Positions 7,448-15,775 are shown, counted from the stretch's first letter. The stretch is 32,854 nt of DNA from DUUI01 sp964345765 (GCA_964345765.1 CAYFSJ010000015.1:1-32854); one strand, 5' to 3'. Notes: a model not told the origin generated them from the letters alone. Translations and numbers: made by a program.

Positions 7448-9379
7448 ATGAATAAAAAACTGTTCTCTCTTTTAATTGGATTGTTTTTATTACTTGGATT
7501 TTCCCAACCAGTTATGGCGATGGACTTAGTCCCAGAACAATATCAGTTTGATCGTTTTTACTATGACTCAATGGATGTCAAAATCGATGTGACTGAAACA
7601 GGGTTATATACGATTCATACGAAGATTGATGCTGTCTTTAATCGACCTCAACGTGGGGTAGAAATCCTATTACCTCAAAAGTATGTCATGGAATTAACCG
7701 ATGCCAACACAAACATCACGACGACCAAGCGATATTACTGGAAAGTTGATAACATTGAGAATTATTCTAATTACAAAATGAATGTTGAAACGATTGAAAA
7801 TTCAGCCGTTCGAATTCGTTTTGGGGATGAGTATACTTTCTTAGAAGGACCTCATAGTTATGAGTATTCCTATCAAATTCAAACCCATGACCTTGACTAT
7901 AATGACATGGAAATGTTTTTATGGAATATTTTAGGGGATGGATTCGCCACTCCAATTGATAAGTTTCGCTTTGAGGTCAATTTACCGAAACCTGTCGATG
8001 AATACCCTCTTTATGTTTATTCTGGTTATCATTCAAAATCCAATGAATTCATTGATTTTGAATTTGAGAACAATCAAGTGATAAGAGGTCAATCGAATCA
8101 ACCATTACCATCTTTTACGCCGGTGACAGCTGAACTACAACTGCCTAGAGGGTATTTTGATTTCCCATTTGTAGCTGATTACTCCATGATTTTCTTAGGT
8201 TTAATCGGACTAGGGGCGCTTATTTCAATTTACTGGTTCTTTAGATATGGCAAGGATGAGCCATTAGTTGAGACGATTGAACATGAACCACCAGAAGGAC
8301 TTTCCTCTGCAATGGTTGGCTTTATCTATGATAATAAGGCTGATACCGAAGATGTCTTATCGCTAATTGTGGAGTGGGCATCCTATGGCTATCTCGCTAT
8401 CGAAGAACTGAGCAACTCAAATATGCGTTTGACTAAACTAAGTGAACTTCCTGAAAAAACAGCAGCCTATGAGAAACGATTGTTTAATAATTTATTTAAT
8501 AATCGGACTGAAGTAGAAACAAAAGATTTAGAGAATAAATTCTATAAGAACATTAGTAATGCGGTTTTAGGTTTACATAAATACTTTAGAAACCATGATC
8601 GTCGTATCTTTAATCCAACCTCTACCCGCAGACAAGTTTTAACTTTCTTCTTAGCGTCCTTATTATTTGCGTTGTTTATTGCTTATAAGATGTACCGTAA
8701 TACTTTCTTTATTGAATTAGCATTGGGAGGATTTGGTTTGTCATTAGGGGCAAATATTGCTTATAGTGTCTTTCAAAAACTTCTGTTTGTTGACTTTACC
8801 AGACAGAGTAATTGGAAGAAAATTGTTGATTTAATCCTTTCGATTATTACTACGGGCGCATTCTTCTTGGCTTACTACTTTATTCTTTCATACTTTGATG
8901 TGTTTGATAATTGGTTCTTTGTGGCCTTGGTTGGATTCTTTATCATTATCATTAGTGCCATTAATATGTCACGTCGTACCCCATATGGTAATCGTAAACT
9001 TGGTAAGATCTTAGGTCTTAAACGTTTTATTGAAGAGGCTGAAAAAGATCGTCTAGAAATGTTAGTTGAAGAGAATCCACAATATTTCTATAATGTTTTA
9101 CCTTATGCGTATGTTTTGGGTATTTCTGATATTTGGAGTAAGAAGTTTGAGGGAATTGCGGTGGCACCACCTGCTGGGATGGAACACCAACCTAACTTCT
9201 CTCCAATTTGGTATACCAACCGTATGAATAATATGATGCATCACACTCGCTCGTCAATGGTTTCTCGACCTGTCCAAACCAGTTCATCTGGTGGATTTGG
9301 TGGAGGTAGCTTTGGTGGCGGCGGAGGCGGAAGCTTCGGTGGCGGTGGCTTTGGCGGCGGCGGTGGCGGTGCTTGGTAA
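7448..9379 (+). CDS. DUF2207 membrane protein with glycine-rich tail
   Basis: 643 residues. A signal peptide ends around PVMAMD (residues 1-25). The DUF2207-type extracellular domain follows (~27-235, with FDRFYYDSMDVKIDVTETGLYTI and GPHSYEYSYQI). A membrane helix (~247-266) precedes a cytoplasmic segment with PPEGLSSAMVGFIYD, a typical 'PP....PA..G.L' site of these proteins. Two more membrane blocks follow (~395-440 and ~460-505), then YAYVLGISDIWSKKF, the conserved 'LPYAIALGV...W..KF' element, and a C-terminal SSGGFGGGSFGGGGGG-type tail. Transporter-like catalytic residues are absent; the known link is with LemA, and the pair may work in envelope maintenance. Shine-Dalgarno AAAGGAG is 6 nt before ATG. 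Confidence 0.9.
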   Translation: MNKKLFSLLIGLFLLLGFSQPVMAMDLVPEQYQFDRFYYDSMDVKIDVTETGLYTIHTKIDAVFNRPQRGVEILLPQKYVMELTDANTNITTTKRYYWKVDNIENYSNYKMNVETIENSAVRIRFGDEYTFLEGPHSYEYSYQIQTHDLDYNDMEMFLWNILGDGFATPIDKFRFEVNLPKPVDEYPLYVYSGYHSKSNEFIDFEFENNQVIRGQSNQPLPSFTPVTAELQLPRGYFDFPFVADYSMIFLGLIGLGALISIYWFFRYGKDEPLVETIEHEPPEGLSSAMVGFIYDNKADTEDVLSLIVEWASYGYLAIEELSNSNMRLTKLSELPEKTAAYEKRLFNNLFNNRTEVETKDLENKFYKNISNAVLGLHKYFRNHDRRIFNPTSTRRQVLTFFLASLLFALFIAYKMYRNTFFIELALGGFGLSLGANIAYSVFQKLLFVDFTRQSNWKKIVDLILSIITTGAFFLAYYFILSYFDVFDNWFFVALVGFFIIIISAINMSRRTPYGNRKLGKILGLKRFIEEAEKDRLEMLVEENPQYFYNVLPYAYVLGISDIWSKKFEGIAVAPPAGMEHQPNFSPIWYTNRMNNMMHHTRSSMVSRPVQTSSSGGFGGGSFGGGGGGSFGGGGFGGGGGGAW

Positions 9380-9390
9380 CCTGCATAATA

Positions 9391-9421
9391 AAGGCTATGG
9401 TGATTGACGATAGCCTTTTTT
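9391..9421. terminator. Terminator between convergent genes
   Basis: AAGGCTAT (9391-9398) pairs with ATAGCCTT (9410-9417), followed by six Ts on the plus strand. It ends the lemA unit and, with the A-rich 5' side, probably also the deacetylase gene. Confidence 0.85.
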
Positions 9422-9431
9422 AATGAAGTAA

Positions 9432-10637
9432 TTATGGTAATAACTCTATTGAATAGCCTTGGTTATGGATCGCATCAATGACATCTGGTAGTATTTGAGT
9501 ATTAGTGTTACTAACAGAGTGGAGTAAATAGATACTTCCTGGTTGAAGTTGACTGATGATGGTTGTAAAAGCAACTTCTGGGTCGGGTTGATCATCGACT
9601 AACCAATCTCGGTAGGCGAAACTCCAAAAGACGGTTGTATAGCCTAAATCATGGAGAATCGCTAAGGAACGATTTGAGTAACCACCTTCTGGTGGGCGAT
9701 GATAATAACTCATCTTGTCTACTTTCTCGTTTAATAAGATAACATCATCTAGATAGGCTTTTTGGTTAGACTCAAGGGTTGGAGCTGCCCGATAATGATT
9801 GATGGTATGATTGGCTACGATATGACCTTCTTCAAACATTCGGTTGACCACCTCTTTATTTTGATCATAGTAAGAGCCAGTGATAAAGAAGGTGGCCTTT
9901 ACATTTTTCTCTAAGAGCGTATCTAATATTTGAGTTGTATTATTGTTGTATTCATAGCCCTGATCAAAGGTAAGGTAGATGACTTTTCGTTGGGTTGGGA
10001 TTTTCCAATAGACATTATAAGGTTCGATTAATTGTTCAATACTTGAGTCGATGCCTCCTATTGAATACCACCAACTTAAATCATCGTTATTAATTAACGA
10101 ATAATCTGTTTCTGTCTCTTCTTTGGTTCCAATATGGATTATGGTGGGTTTAGCTTGGACTATAATCTCTCGACTAATTTCGTTTGTTTCGACAACCTCT
10201 CCTTTAATCATGACTTCTTGGGTTGATACTTTAACAACGCCTTTGATGCCTTCTTCAATGATGACTTCGGTGTTTAATGGAAGTTGGTCATCTTCTTGAT
10301 AAATAATTTCAATGTCTGAGTCCGTGATTAATTGAGTGGTGGTCTTTATTTCTTTGATTCCAACGCGAATGACTTTTGGTTGTGCTTCTTTGAGTATCCT
10401 CTCTTTTATTAACTCTCTTTCTATTTCATTATTGTTGAAATCACGGGTAATTTGATAGGTTAATTCCTTTTCTCCAACGACTTTTTGAGTATCGATGATG
10501 GATTGTCCAACTTCGAGTGTTTCGTCTTCTATTTCAATCACTTCATTATTCTCATAAGGTTGGACAAACACTTCTTGGGATGTTTTTTGACAGCCCAACA
10601 AGGTTAAACTTATTATGATGATGATAAACTTCTTCAT
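9432..10637 (-). CDS. Lipoprotein with two G5 domains and a PdaA-like polysaccharide deacetylase domain
   Basis: 401 residues. The lipoprotein signal is MKKFIIIIISLTLLGC (lipobox LLGC). Two G5 repeats follow (about 40-100 and 115-175, ending PKVIRVGIKE and PTIIHIGTKE), then a NodB/CE4 domain (~205-401). The active-site strand is IYLTFDQGYEYN; as in Bacillus PdaA (TFDNGYEN), the second Asp of the usual TFDDG is replaced. Other CE4 motifs: GHIVANHTINH (metal His), YYHRPPEGGYS, VFWSFAYRDW and SIYLLHSVS, all PdaA-like. PdaA removes acetate from MurNAc in peptidoglycan, so an extracellular wall-modifying deacetylase is likely. No Shine-Dalgarno precedes the ATG, and the -10 box sits 6 nt upstream. 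Confidence 0.88.
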   Translation of the reverse strand: MKKFIIIIISLTLLGCQKTSQEVFVQPYENNEVIEIEDETLEVGQSIIDTQKVVGEKELTYQITRDFNNNEIERELIKERILKEAQPKVIRVGIKEIKTTTQLITDSDIEIIYQEDDQLPLNTEVIIEEGIKGVVKVSTQEVMIKGEVVETNEISREIIVQAKPTIIHIGTKEETETDYSLINNDDLSWWYSIGGIDSSIEQLIEPYNVYWKIPTQRKVIYLTFDQGYEYNNNTTQILDTLLEKNVKATFFITGSYYDQNKEVVNRMFEEGHIVANHTINHYRAAPTLESNQKAYLDDVILLNEKVDKMSYYHRPPEGGYSNRSLAILHDLGYTTVFWSFAYRDWLVDDQPDPEVAFTTIISQLQPGSIYLLHSVSNTNTQILPDVIDAIHNQGYSIELLP

Positions 10638-10643
10638 ATCTTC

Positions 10644-10671
10644 ATTATATTGATGGGGTTTTATAAAGCAA
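10644..10671 (-). promoter_or_regulatory. Promoter of the deacetylase gene
   Basis: On the minus strand: -35 TTGCTT (10666-10671), a 16-bp spacer, -10 TATAAT (10644-10649). The ATG (10637) starts 6 nt after the -10, which would place the transcript start at or next to the start codon. Confidence 0.6.
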
Positions 10672-10703
10672 CTGTTTTAGATTAGTGTGACATTATTGTC
10701 ATG

Positions 10704-10725
10704 AAAAAAGTCTCCGAAGAGACTT
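10704..10725 (-). terminator. Terminator of smpB
   Basis: On the minus strand: AAGTCTC, tetraloop TTCG, GAGACTT, then a run of Ts (10704-10710 as As on plus). The stem begins within the smpB stop codon. Confidence 0.92.
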
Positions 10726-11173
10726 ATCTAACTTTGTATTCTTTTTGGATATCCCGGGTAATATCCCTTTCTTTTTCGCTCTGTCTTTTATCGTAGAGTT
10801 TTTTACCTTTCCCTAATCCTATTTCGACTTTGGCTTTGCCAGCTTTTATGTAGACTCTTAAGGGTACTAAGGTGAATCCTTTTTGGGAGACTTCTTTATC
10901 GAGTTTACTAATTTCATGACGATGCATCAATAACTTTCTGGTTCTTGTTTCATCATGATTAAACTGATTACCTTCTTTGTAATGGGCAATGTGCATACCG
11001 ATAATGAAGATCTCATTGTTTTTAATCTGGACATAGGATTCTTTAATGTTGACCTTGCCTTGTCGGATTGATTTTATTTCTGTTCCAGTTAGAACGATAC
11101 CACATTCATATCGCCCACTTATAAAATAATCATGGTTGGCTTTACGGTTGGTGGCTATAACATTGAGGCTCAA
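10724..11173 (-). CDS. smpB: SsrA-binding protein SmpB
   Basis: 149 residues. SmpB binds tmRNA and delivers it to stalled ribosomes for trans-translation. Family motifs in order: NRKANHDYFI at the N-terminus, GIVLTGTEIKSIRQGKVNIKESY, EIFIIGMHIAHYKEGNQFNHD, TRKLLMHRHEI, GFTLVPLRVYIKAGKAKVEIGL, and the basic tail LYDKRQSEKERDITRDIQ. Length is normal. It is the last gene after rnr and the esterase, with only one base between the esterase stop and its ATG region, so it is co-transcribed. No tmRNA gene follows in this window. Confidence 0.97.
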   Translation of the reverse strand: MSLNVIATNRKANHDYFISGRYECGIVLTGTEIKSIRQGKVNIKESYVQIKNNEIFIIGMHIAHYKEGNQFNHDETRTRKLLMHRHEISKLDKEVSQKGFTLVPLRVYIKAGKAKVEIGLGKGKKLYDKRQSEKERDITRDIQKEYKVR

Positions 11174-11174
11174 C

Positions 11175-11783
11175 TTAGTTTACTCCTTTTTTAGCCAACC
11201 ATTGTTGCATCGCGACAAGCTCACTTCGATCAAAGGTATGTCCTAGATGATGGACAAAGACTTTGACTTCTGCTCCGGCTTGTTCATATTCTTTGGCCAG
11301 CTGTCTTGTTTTGTCTGGGTCAATATTTTGATCCCCTTCTCCTAGACTGATAAAGACATGTTTTCCTTGGTGGTTGACTAATTCTTGATTGAGATATTTT
11401 CGACCATGGGCGATGAGCGAATAATCAAAGAGTGAGCCAATCTGATTTAAGGCAGTGATCATATTGGCTCCATTGGAGTAGCCTAACACAATAGTTGGTT
11501 GGTTTGAATAGCCGAGTTCATCAATTTTGTATTCTAAAAACTGATACAGTTCTTGTGAGCGAGTTTGTAGATCGTCTAGGTCTGGTTGTTGGAGTCCTAA
11601 ACGTTTAAAATAGCGGAGTTTCCCCTCTTCATCTACATTTCCACGGATGGAAAGAATACTTGATTCTGGTGCTAAAAACTCACCGTAGGAAACGAGGCTT
11701 TTTTCATTTCCTCCAGTAGGATGTAATAGCACTAATAATGGTTTATCTTTATGTTTTTCGTTGTAATAATATTGATATGTCAT
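11175..11783 (-). CDS. Alpha/beta hydrolase, phospholipase/carboxylesterase type
   Basis: 202 residues from the ATG at 11783. It has LLVLLHPTGGNEKSL (oxyanion-hole region), the nucleophile elbow LGYSNGANM (Ser), a DPDKTRQL acid region and the catalytic His in HHLGHTFDRSE. The pattern resembles MhqD/YvaK-type esterases. The frame stays open upstream through the lysine-rich end of rnr, but the real start is the ATG 4 nt after the rnr stop, where the alpha/beta fold begins; the site upstream is only AAAAGG. In Bacillus subtilis a carboxylesterase gene (yvaK) stands between secG and rnr; here an esterase lies between rnr and smpB instead. Substrate is unknown. Confidence 0.85.
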   Translation of the reverse strand: MTYQYYYNEKHKDKPLLVLLHPTGGNEKSLVSYGEFLAPESSILSIRGNVDEEGKLRYFKRLGLQQPDLDDLQTRSQELYQFLEYKIDELGYSNQPTIVLGYSNGANMITALNQIGSLFDYSLIAHGRKYLNQELVNHQGKHVFISLGEGDQNIDPDKTRQLAKEYEQAGAEVKVFVHHLGHTFDRSELVAMQQWLAKKGVN

Positions 11784-11787
11784 GTTT

Positions 11788-13941
11788 TTACCTTTTCTTG
11801 TTTCTCTTTTTTTCTTTTTTGTCACGCTTTTCTTTTTTCTTACCGTTTTTATCCTCGAGTAGCTCAAAGTTGACTTCATGTTCTGTTTCATCAACGGATG
11901 TGACTTTGACTTTGACAGTTTGTCCAAGGTTGAAGGTCATCTTATTGTCACGACCATAGAGTTGCATCTTGGCTTCATCAAAATAATAGTAGTCGTTCAT
12001 GGTTGAGATATGGACTAACCCTTCGACTGTGTTTGGTAGCTCGACAAACAGACCAAACTTGGTGACCCCTGAGATAACACCTTTAAACTTCTTACCGACA
12101 AATTGAGTCATGTATTGAGCTTTTTTCATTTTCTCAACATCACGCTCTGCTTCATCAGCATTACGTTCAGAGGTTGAGGTTTTGGTAGCTAAATCGATCA
12201 TGAGTGATTCATCTTTTGAGACATCTGACTCTGTGAAATCACTGTGAATAAAGTATTTCTTTAAGTTACGGTGAACGATTAAGTCTGGATAGCGTCGAAT
12301 TGGTGAGGTAAAGTGTAGATAATGTTTGAGTCCTAATCCAAAGTGTCCTAAATTCTCTGGATGATATTTCGCTTTGGCCATACTTCTTAGTATTAAGTTT
12401 GAAATGACATGGAAGGTTGGCTCGTTTCTAAAATGATAGAGTACTCGTTGAATATCGGCTGGATAGACATTGTCTAAAGAACCTTTTAGTCGGTAACCTA
12501 AAATACGTAAGGCTGCTGATAGTGTCGTCATTTTCTTTAATGGTGGTTTTTCATGGACACGGTACAGGGTTGGTATATTGGCATTATCGAAGAGACTGGC
12601 AGCGCACTGGTTGGCTGCGACCATAAAGTCTTCGATCATCATCTCCCCTTGTCCGCGTTCTTTTTCTTTAATGTCTAGGACGACGCCGTTGGCATCGACG
12701 ATGAATTCACTCTCGCTGGTTTCAAATTCGATGGCTCCTAGTGCCTCTCTTTGCATGCGTAAAAGTTCTGAGACTTCTTTCATCATGAGTAATTTTTCTT
12801 TGATGTCTTCTTCGATGTAGACAACATCATTTGGATTGTCGAAGAATCGGTTTACTTCACGATAATCTAGTTTTTGTTTGGATTGAATGATTGATTCAAA
12901 AAATTCATAGTTTTTAATAGTACCGTATTCGTCTAAATCAATGTAAACGGACATGGCTAGTCTATTCACATGTGGATTGAGTGAACAGAGTTTATTACTG
13001 AGTTCGACTGGTAACATGGGTACGACCCGATCAACGACATAGACGGAGGTTCCTCTTTCGCTAGCTCCTTGGTCAATGGCTGAGTTCTCTGTGACATAGT
13101 GAGAGACATCGGCGATGTGGACACCTAATCGATAACCTCCTTCGACTTTATCAATTGAGATGGCATCGTCAATATCTTTGGTGTCTTCGCCATCGATGGT
13201 GAAGATAATGTCGGATGTTAAATCACGACGATCTGGATATTCATTAACATTTATTTCTTGTTTAAAGGATCTTGCTTGTCTGAGTTCATCACTGCTGAAG
13301 CCTGGCTTAATATTGTATTGATAAAGAATGGTCAGGACATCGACTCCAGGTTCATTGTGTAGACCTAATATTTGGGTTAAGTCAACTTCCAGTGGAGTGA
13401 AATTTTTGATTTCTCCGATGACTCTTTGTCCTGATTGTAAGTTTAAATTATATGGATTGTTGTATTTGATTGGGCTTGGGAATTTAGAATCATAAGGTTT
13501 TAAAATAAGTTGGTCCTTATCTTGATAGAGCGTACCGATAACATGTGTTTGATTTCGGTTAATGATTTGAAGGATTTCCCCTTCGATTCTTCCATCGTTT
13601 CCTTTAAAGCTTCTTACGAACACTTCATCTTCGTCGAAGGCTCCGTTAAAGTTGCGGGCGTTAACGTAGATACTTTCTTCGTCTTCAATATCGACAAATC
13701 CGAAATCTCTTGATCCTACGGATAATATTCCAACGTAAAAATGTCCTTCTTTGAGAACGAGTTGATCTTGACTATTCGCTTTGATGATTCCTTCTTGTTT
13801 TAATTGTTCAATTTGACGACTGAAGTTGAGTTCTTCTTCTTTGTTTAAGTTTAGTTTTGAGCTCCAGTCTTCGAGTGTTAGTTGTTGATGATATTTTAAG
13901 TTTCTTAAAAACTCGACGACTTTTCCATCTAGTTTTCCCAT
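11788..13941 (-). CDS. rnr: Ribonuclease R
   Basis: A 717-residue processive 3'-5' exoribonuclease of the RNB family that degrades structured RNA and works with SmpB/tmRNA in non-stop mRNA decay. Domains: N-terminal helix-turn-helix region (to ~65), cold-shock domain (GHFYVGILSVGSRDFGFVDI), second CSD, the RNB core with GEDTKDIDDAISIDK (metal-binding Asp cluster), VHIADVSHYV, PMLPVELSNKLCSLNP and FTSPIRRYPDLIVHR. A C-terminal S1 domain (KFKGVISGVTKFGLFVELPN) is followed by a lysine-rich tail. ATG at 13941 with AAAGGGG 4 nt upstream. It is second in the secG-led gene order but has its own ~90-bp leader containing a palindrome. Confidence 0.97.
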   Translation of the reverse strand: MGKLDGKVVEFLRNLKYHQQLTLEDWSSKLNLNKEEELNFSRQIEQLKQEGIIKANSQDQLVLKEGHFYVGILSVGSRDFGFVDIEDEESIYVNARNFNGAFDEDEVFVRSFKGNDGRIEGEILQIINRNQTHVIGTLYQDKDQLILKPYDSKFPSPIKYNNPYNLNLQSGQRVIGEIKNFTPLEVDLTQILGLHNEPGVDVLTILYQYNIKPGFSSDELRQARSFKQEINVNEYPDRRDLTSDIIFTIDGEDTKDIDDAISIDKVEGGYRLGVHIADVSHYVTENSAIDQGASERGTSVYVVDRVVPMLPVELSNKLCSLNPHVNRLAMSVYIDLDEYGTIKNYEFFESIIQSKQKLDYREVNRFFDNPNDVVYIEEDIKEKLLMMKEVSELLRMQREALGAIEFETSESEFIVDANGVVLDIKEKERGQGEMMIEDFMVAANQCAASLFDNANIPTLYRVHEKPPLKKMTTLSAALRILGYRLKGSLDNVYPADIQRVLYHFRNEPTFHVISNLILRSMAKAKYHPENLGHFGLGLKHYLHFTSPIRRYPDLIVHRNLKKYFIHSDFTESDVSKDESLMIDLATKTSTSERNADEAERDVEKMKKAQYMTQFVGKKFKGVISGVTKFGLFVELPNTVEGLVHISTMNDYYYFDEAKMQLYGRDNKMTFNLGQTVKVKVTSVDETEHEVNFELLEDKNGKKKEKRDKKEKKRNKKR

Positions 13942-13955
13942 AATACCCCTTTCAT

Positions 13956-13973
13956 GTTTCAGTGATTTGAAAC
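13956..13973. repeat. Palindrome in the rnr leader
   Basis: GTTTCA, 6-nt spacer GTGATT, TGAAAC, 15 nt before the rnr start. It could be an RNA hairpin near the ribosome-binding site or an operator; there is no further evidence. Confidence 0.35.
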
Positions 13974-14028
13974 GTTGTTTTGATTACTTTAAGTTTAACA
14001 TCTGCACTTAATCTCTACAACTAAAGTA

Positions 14029-14046
14029 AAAGAGCTTTCGCTCTTT
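14029..14046 (-). terminator. Terminator of the decayed lipoprotein gene
   Basis: AAAGAGC, loop GAAA (minus strand), GCTCTTT followed by TTAC. It overlaps the stop codon of the gene that ends at 14045. Confidence 0.65.
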
Positions 14047-14534
14047 ATGGTCTGATAAAGGTTTTGGTTTGACCATTGGTCGTGATACTTAAATGAGTGT
14101 CACTTACCTCATAGTCAAAGACAAAGTCTTGACGGTCAATTTCATATCGTTTTATTTCTGGATTGTAGTCTTTGATAGTCATGTATAGTTGAGTATCTGT
14201 GGCGTGCCAAGTTCCTACATTGGATAATTTTTGTTGGAATTGTTGGTTGATCGTTTTAAAGGTTCCATCTTCATAATATTCTCGACTGCTTTTTAAGTCT
14301 TCGGCGACCCACATCCTAATAGATTTGATGGATGTTGATGGGAGTCATCTTGATTGTTGAGGATGATGATGGCTTCTTCGTCAGTAATCTCTTGATCAAT
14401 TTCACTGTCATCTTGTTCATCTTGATGATTATTTATTGGTGTTTCTGGTTGATCATTACTATCTTCAATATCATTTTGAGGTGTCTGACAACTGATTAAT
14501 AAAAATGTTAGAAAGAATATTATTATTTTTTCAG
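14045..14534 (-). pseudogene. Small secreted lipoprotein, decayed
   Basis: The C-terminal part is an open frame of 89 residues (MWVAEDLKSSREYYEDGTFK...TKTFIRP), with lipocalin-like beta strands; family not recognised. Upstream, another frame encodes IIIFFLTFLLISC (a lipoprotein signal with lipobox LISC) and an acidic linker (NDIEDSNDQPE...DEEAIIIL). Joining them needs one base added near 14340, where the frame then reads LPSTSIKSIRMWVAED. The start is also damaged: the expected ATG-Lys-Lys is CTG (complement of 14532-14534) followed by six As where seven are needed. Two indels and a lost start codon argue for a pseudogene over one sequencing error. Confidence 0.6.
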
Positions 14535-14558
14535 TTATATTATGGACTAATTCAACAG

Positions 14559-14580
14559 AAAAAAAGAGCGTTTCGCTCTT
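14559..14580 (-). terminator. Terminator of secG
   Basis: Minus strand: AAGAGCG, AAA, CGCTCTT, then Ts (As at 14559-14565 on plus). It separates secG from the decayed lipoprotein gene and rnr. Confidence 0.85.
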
Positions 14581-14591
14581 AATTGGTAATC

Positions 14592-14810
14592 TTACAATCT
14601 TGTAATAATCGCAAGCACAAAGTAAGCAACCGCAACAACCATGGTCACTTGTGACATGACTTTTTCAGGTCCGCGTTCTTTAGTTTGTGCGAATAGGTTA
14701 GAACCAGTTCCACCCATAAAGGCACTACTTAAACCTTCTGACTTTCCACTTTGTAATAGCGATAAGATAATTACTAAAGCAGAAACAACTAATAATAAAA
14801 TATCTAACAT
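14592..14810 (-). CDS. secG: Preprotein translocase subunit SecG
   Basis: 72 residues, two membrane helices (MLDILLLVVSALVIILSLLQ and VMSQVTMVVAVAYFVLAIIT) joined by the conserved loop SGKSEGLSSAFMGGTGSNLF. It is the small non-essential subunit of the SecYEG channel. The ATG at 14810 is preferred over an upstream in-frame start since AAAGGAG lies 8 nt before it and the first helix begins there. The secG-rnr-smpB neighbourhood is conserved in Bacillota. Confidence 0.95.
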   Translation of the reverse strand: MLDILLLVVSALVIILSLLQSGKSEGLSSAFMGGTGSNLFAQTKERGPEKVMSQVTMVVAVAYFVLAIITRL

Positions 14811-14841
14811 GTAGTTGTCTCCTTTCTTGATATGCGCAGTT

Positions 14842-14870
14842 ATTGTATCATTATCTAACGTATGACGCAA
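14842..14870 (-). promoter_or_regulatory. Promoter of secG
   Basis: Minus strand -35 TTGCGT (14865-14870), a 17-bp spacer, -10 TACAAT (14842-14847). Confidence 0.7.
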
Positions 14871-14898
14871 TATTAAGGATTAATTTTAACGTTTTAAG

Positions 14899-14924
14899 CA
14901 AAAATGATATCACTTTCATTTTTG
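14899..14924. promoter_or_regulatory. Inverted repeat between secG and fabG, possible operator
   Basis: CAAAAATGA (14899-14907), 8-nt centre, TCATTTTTG (14916-14924). A perfect 9-bp dyad in the divergent region, about 90 bp before fabG. It does not match the FapR or FabT sites I know. Confidence 0.4.
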
Positions 14925-15012
14925 TTCTGATATAACGACTCTAAACATGAATAGTTGTTCACCTTTAAGAATACCATTCACATTCTAAATCGAAATGAGA
15001 AAGGAAATTGTA

Positions 15013-15732
15013 ATGAGATTAGATGGAAAAGTTGCCTTAATTACTGGAGGCGCAAAAGGACTTGGACAAGCAATGGCAGAGCGTTTCGCTCAAGAAGGCG
15101 CAAAGGTTGTTGCTGCTGACATGGCTGATTAAACTTATGAGCATGAGAACGTAGAGGCGATTAAACTGAATGTTGCTGATCCACAATCATGTCAAAAGGT
15201 TTTTGATGAGGTCGTTGAAAAATATGGCAAGATTGATATCTTAGTCAACAATGCTGGGGTAACCCGTGATGCATTAACCCGTAAAATGACGGATGAACAA
15301 TGGGATTTTGTTATTGATGTTAACCTTAAGGGTGTCTTTAATTTAACGAAACTTGTTGGCCCGCATATGCAACAAAATGATTCTGGATCTATCATTAACA
15401 TCTCTTCTGTAGTGGGTGTTTATGGTAATATTGGTCAAGCCAACTATGCGGCTACTAAAGCGGGTGTTATTGGTCTAACGAAAACTTGGGCAAAAGAATT
15501 TGCGATGAAAGGTGCTAACGTTAGAGTTAATGCCATTGCCCCTGGTTATATTATGACTGATATTCTTAAGACAGTCCCTCAAGACTTACTCGATAAGTTT
15601 GCTGCACTAACTATGTTAGGTCGTTTGGGTGAGCCACATGAGATCGCTAATGGTGCACTTTTCTTGGCAAGTGATGAAGCTTCTTATGTTACAGGTCAAG
15701 TCATTGAGATCAATGGTGGTATGAGATTGTAG
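15013..15732 (+). pseudogene. fabG: 3-oxoacyl-ACP reductase FabG with an internal TAA
   Basis: From ATG 15013 (AGGAAATTGTA upstream) the frame encodes MRLDGKVALITGGAKGLGQ (NADPH-binding TGxxxGxG), then VVAADMAD, then TAA at 15130-15132 (codon 40), and continues in the same frame to TAG at 15730 with no frameshift. After the stop: NNAGVTRDAL, the catalytic Ser region NISSVVGVYG, YAATKAGVIGLTK (YxxxK), the VNAIAPGYI loop and the C-terminal VTGQVIEINGGMRL. Apart from the stop it is a normal 239-residue short-chain reductase of fatty acid synthesis. CAA (Gln) is one transition away from this TAA. A restart at the ATG at 15286 would lack the cofactor site. It stands alone, without other fab genes. 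Confidence 0.8.
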
Positions 15733-15775
15733 TTCTTAAGAATAGAAAGAGAAAGAAAATAAGAAAATAAAAAAC

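Noticed and set aside
9290..9377. GGT/GGC-rich repetitive DNA as a CRISPR or tandem repeat
   Set aside because: It is the coding sequence of the glycine-rich tail of the DUF2207 protein.
10638..10723. tmRNA gene after smpB
   Set aside because: Fewer than 90 bases lie between smpB and the deacetylase gene, all taken by a terminator and a promoter.
11784..11927. N-terminal extension of the esterase
   Set aside because: The open frame upstream is the shifted reading of the lysine-rich end of rnr; the alpha/beta hydrolase fold begins at the ATG at 11783.
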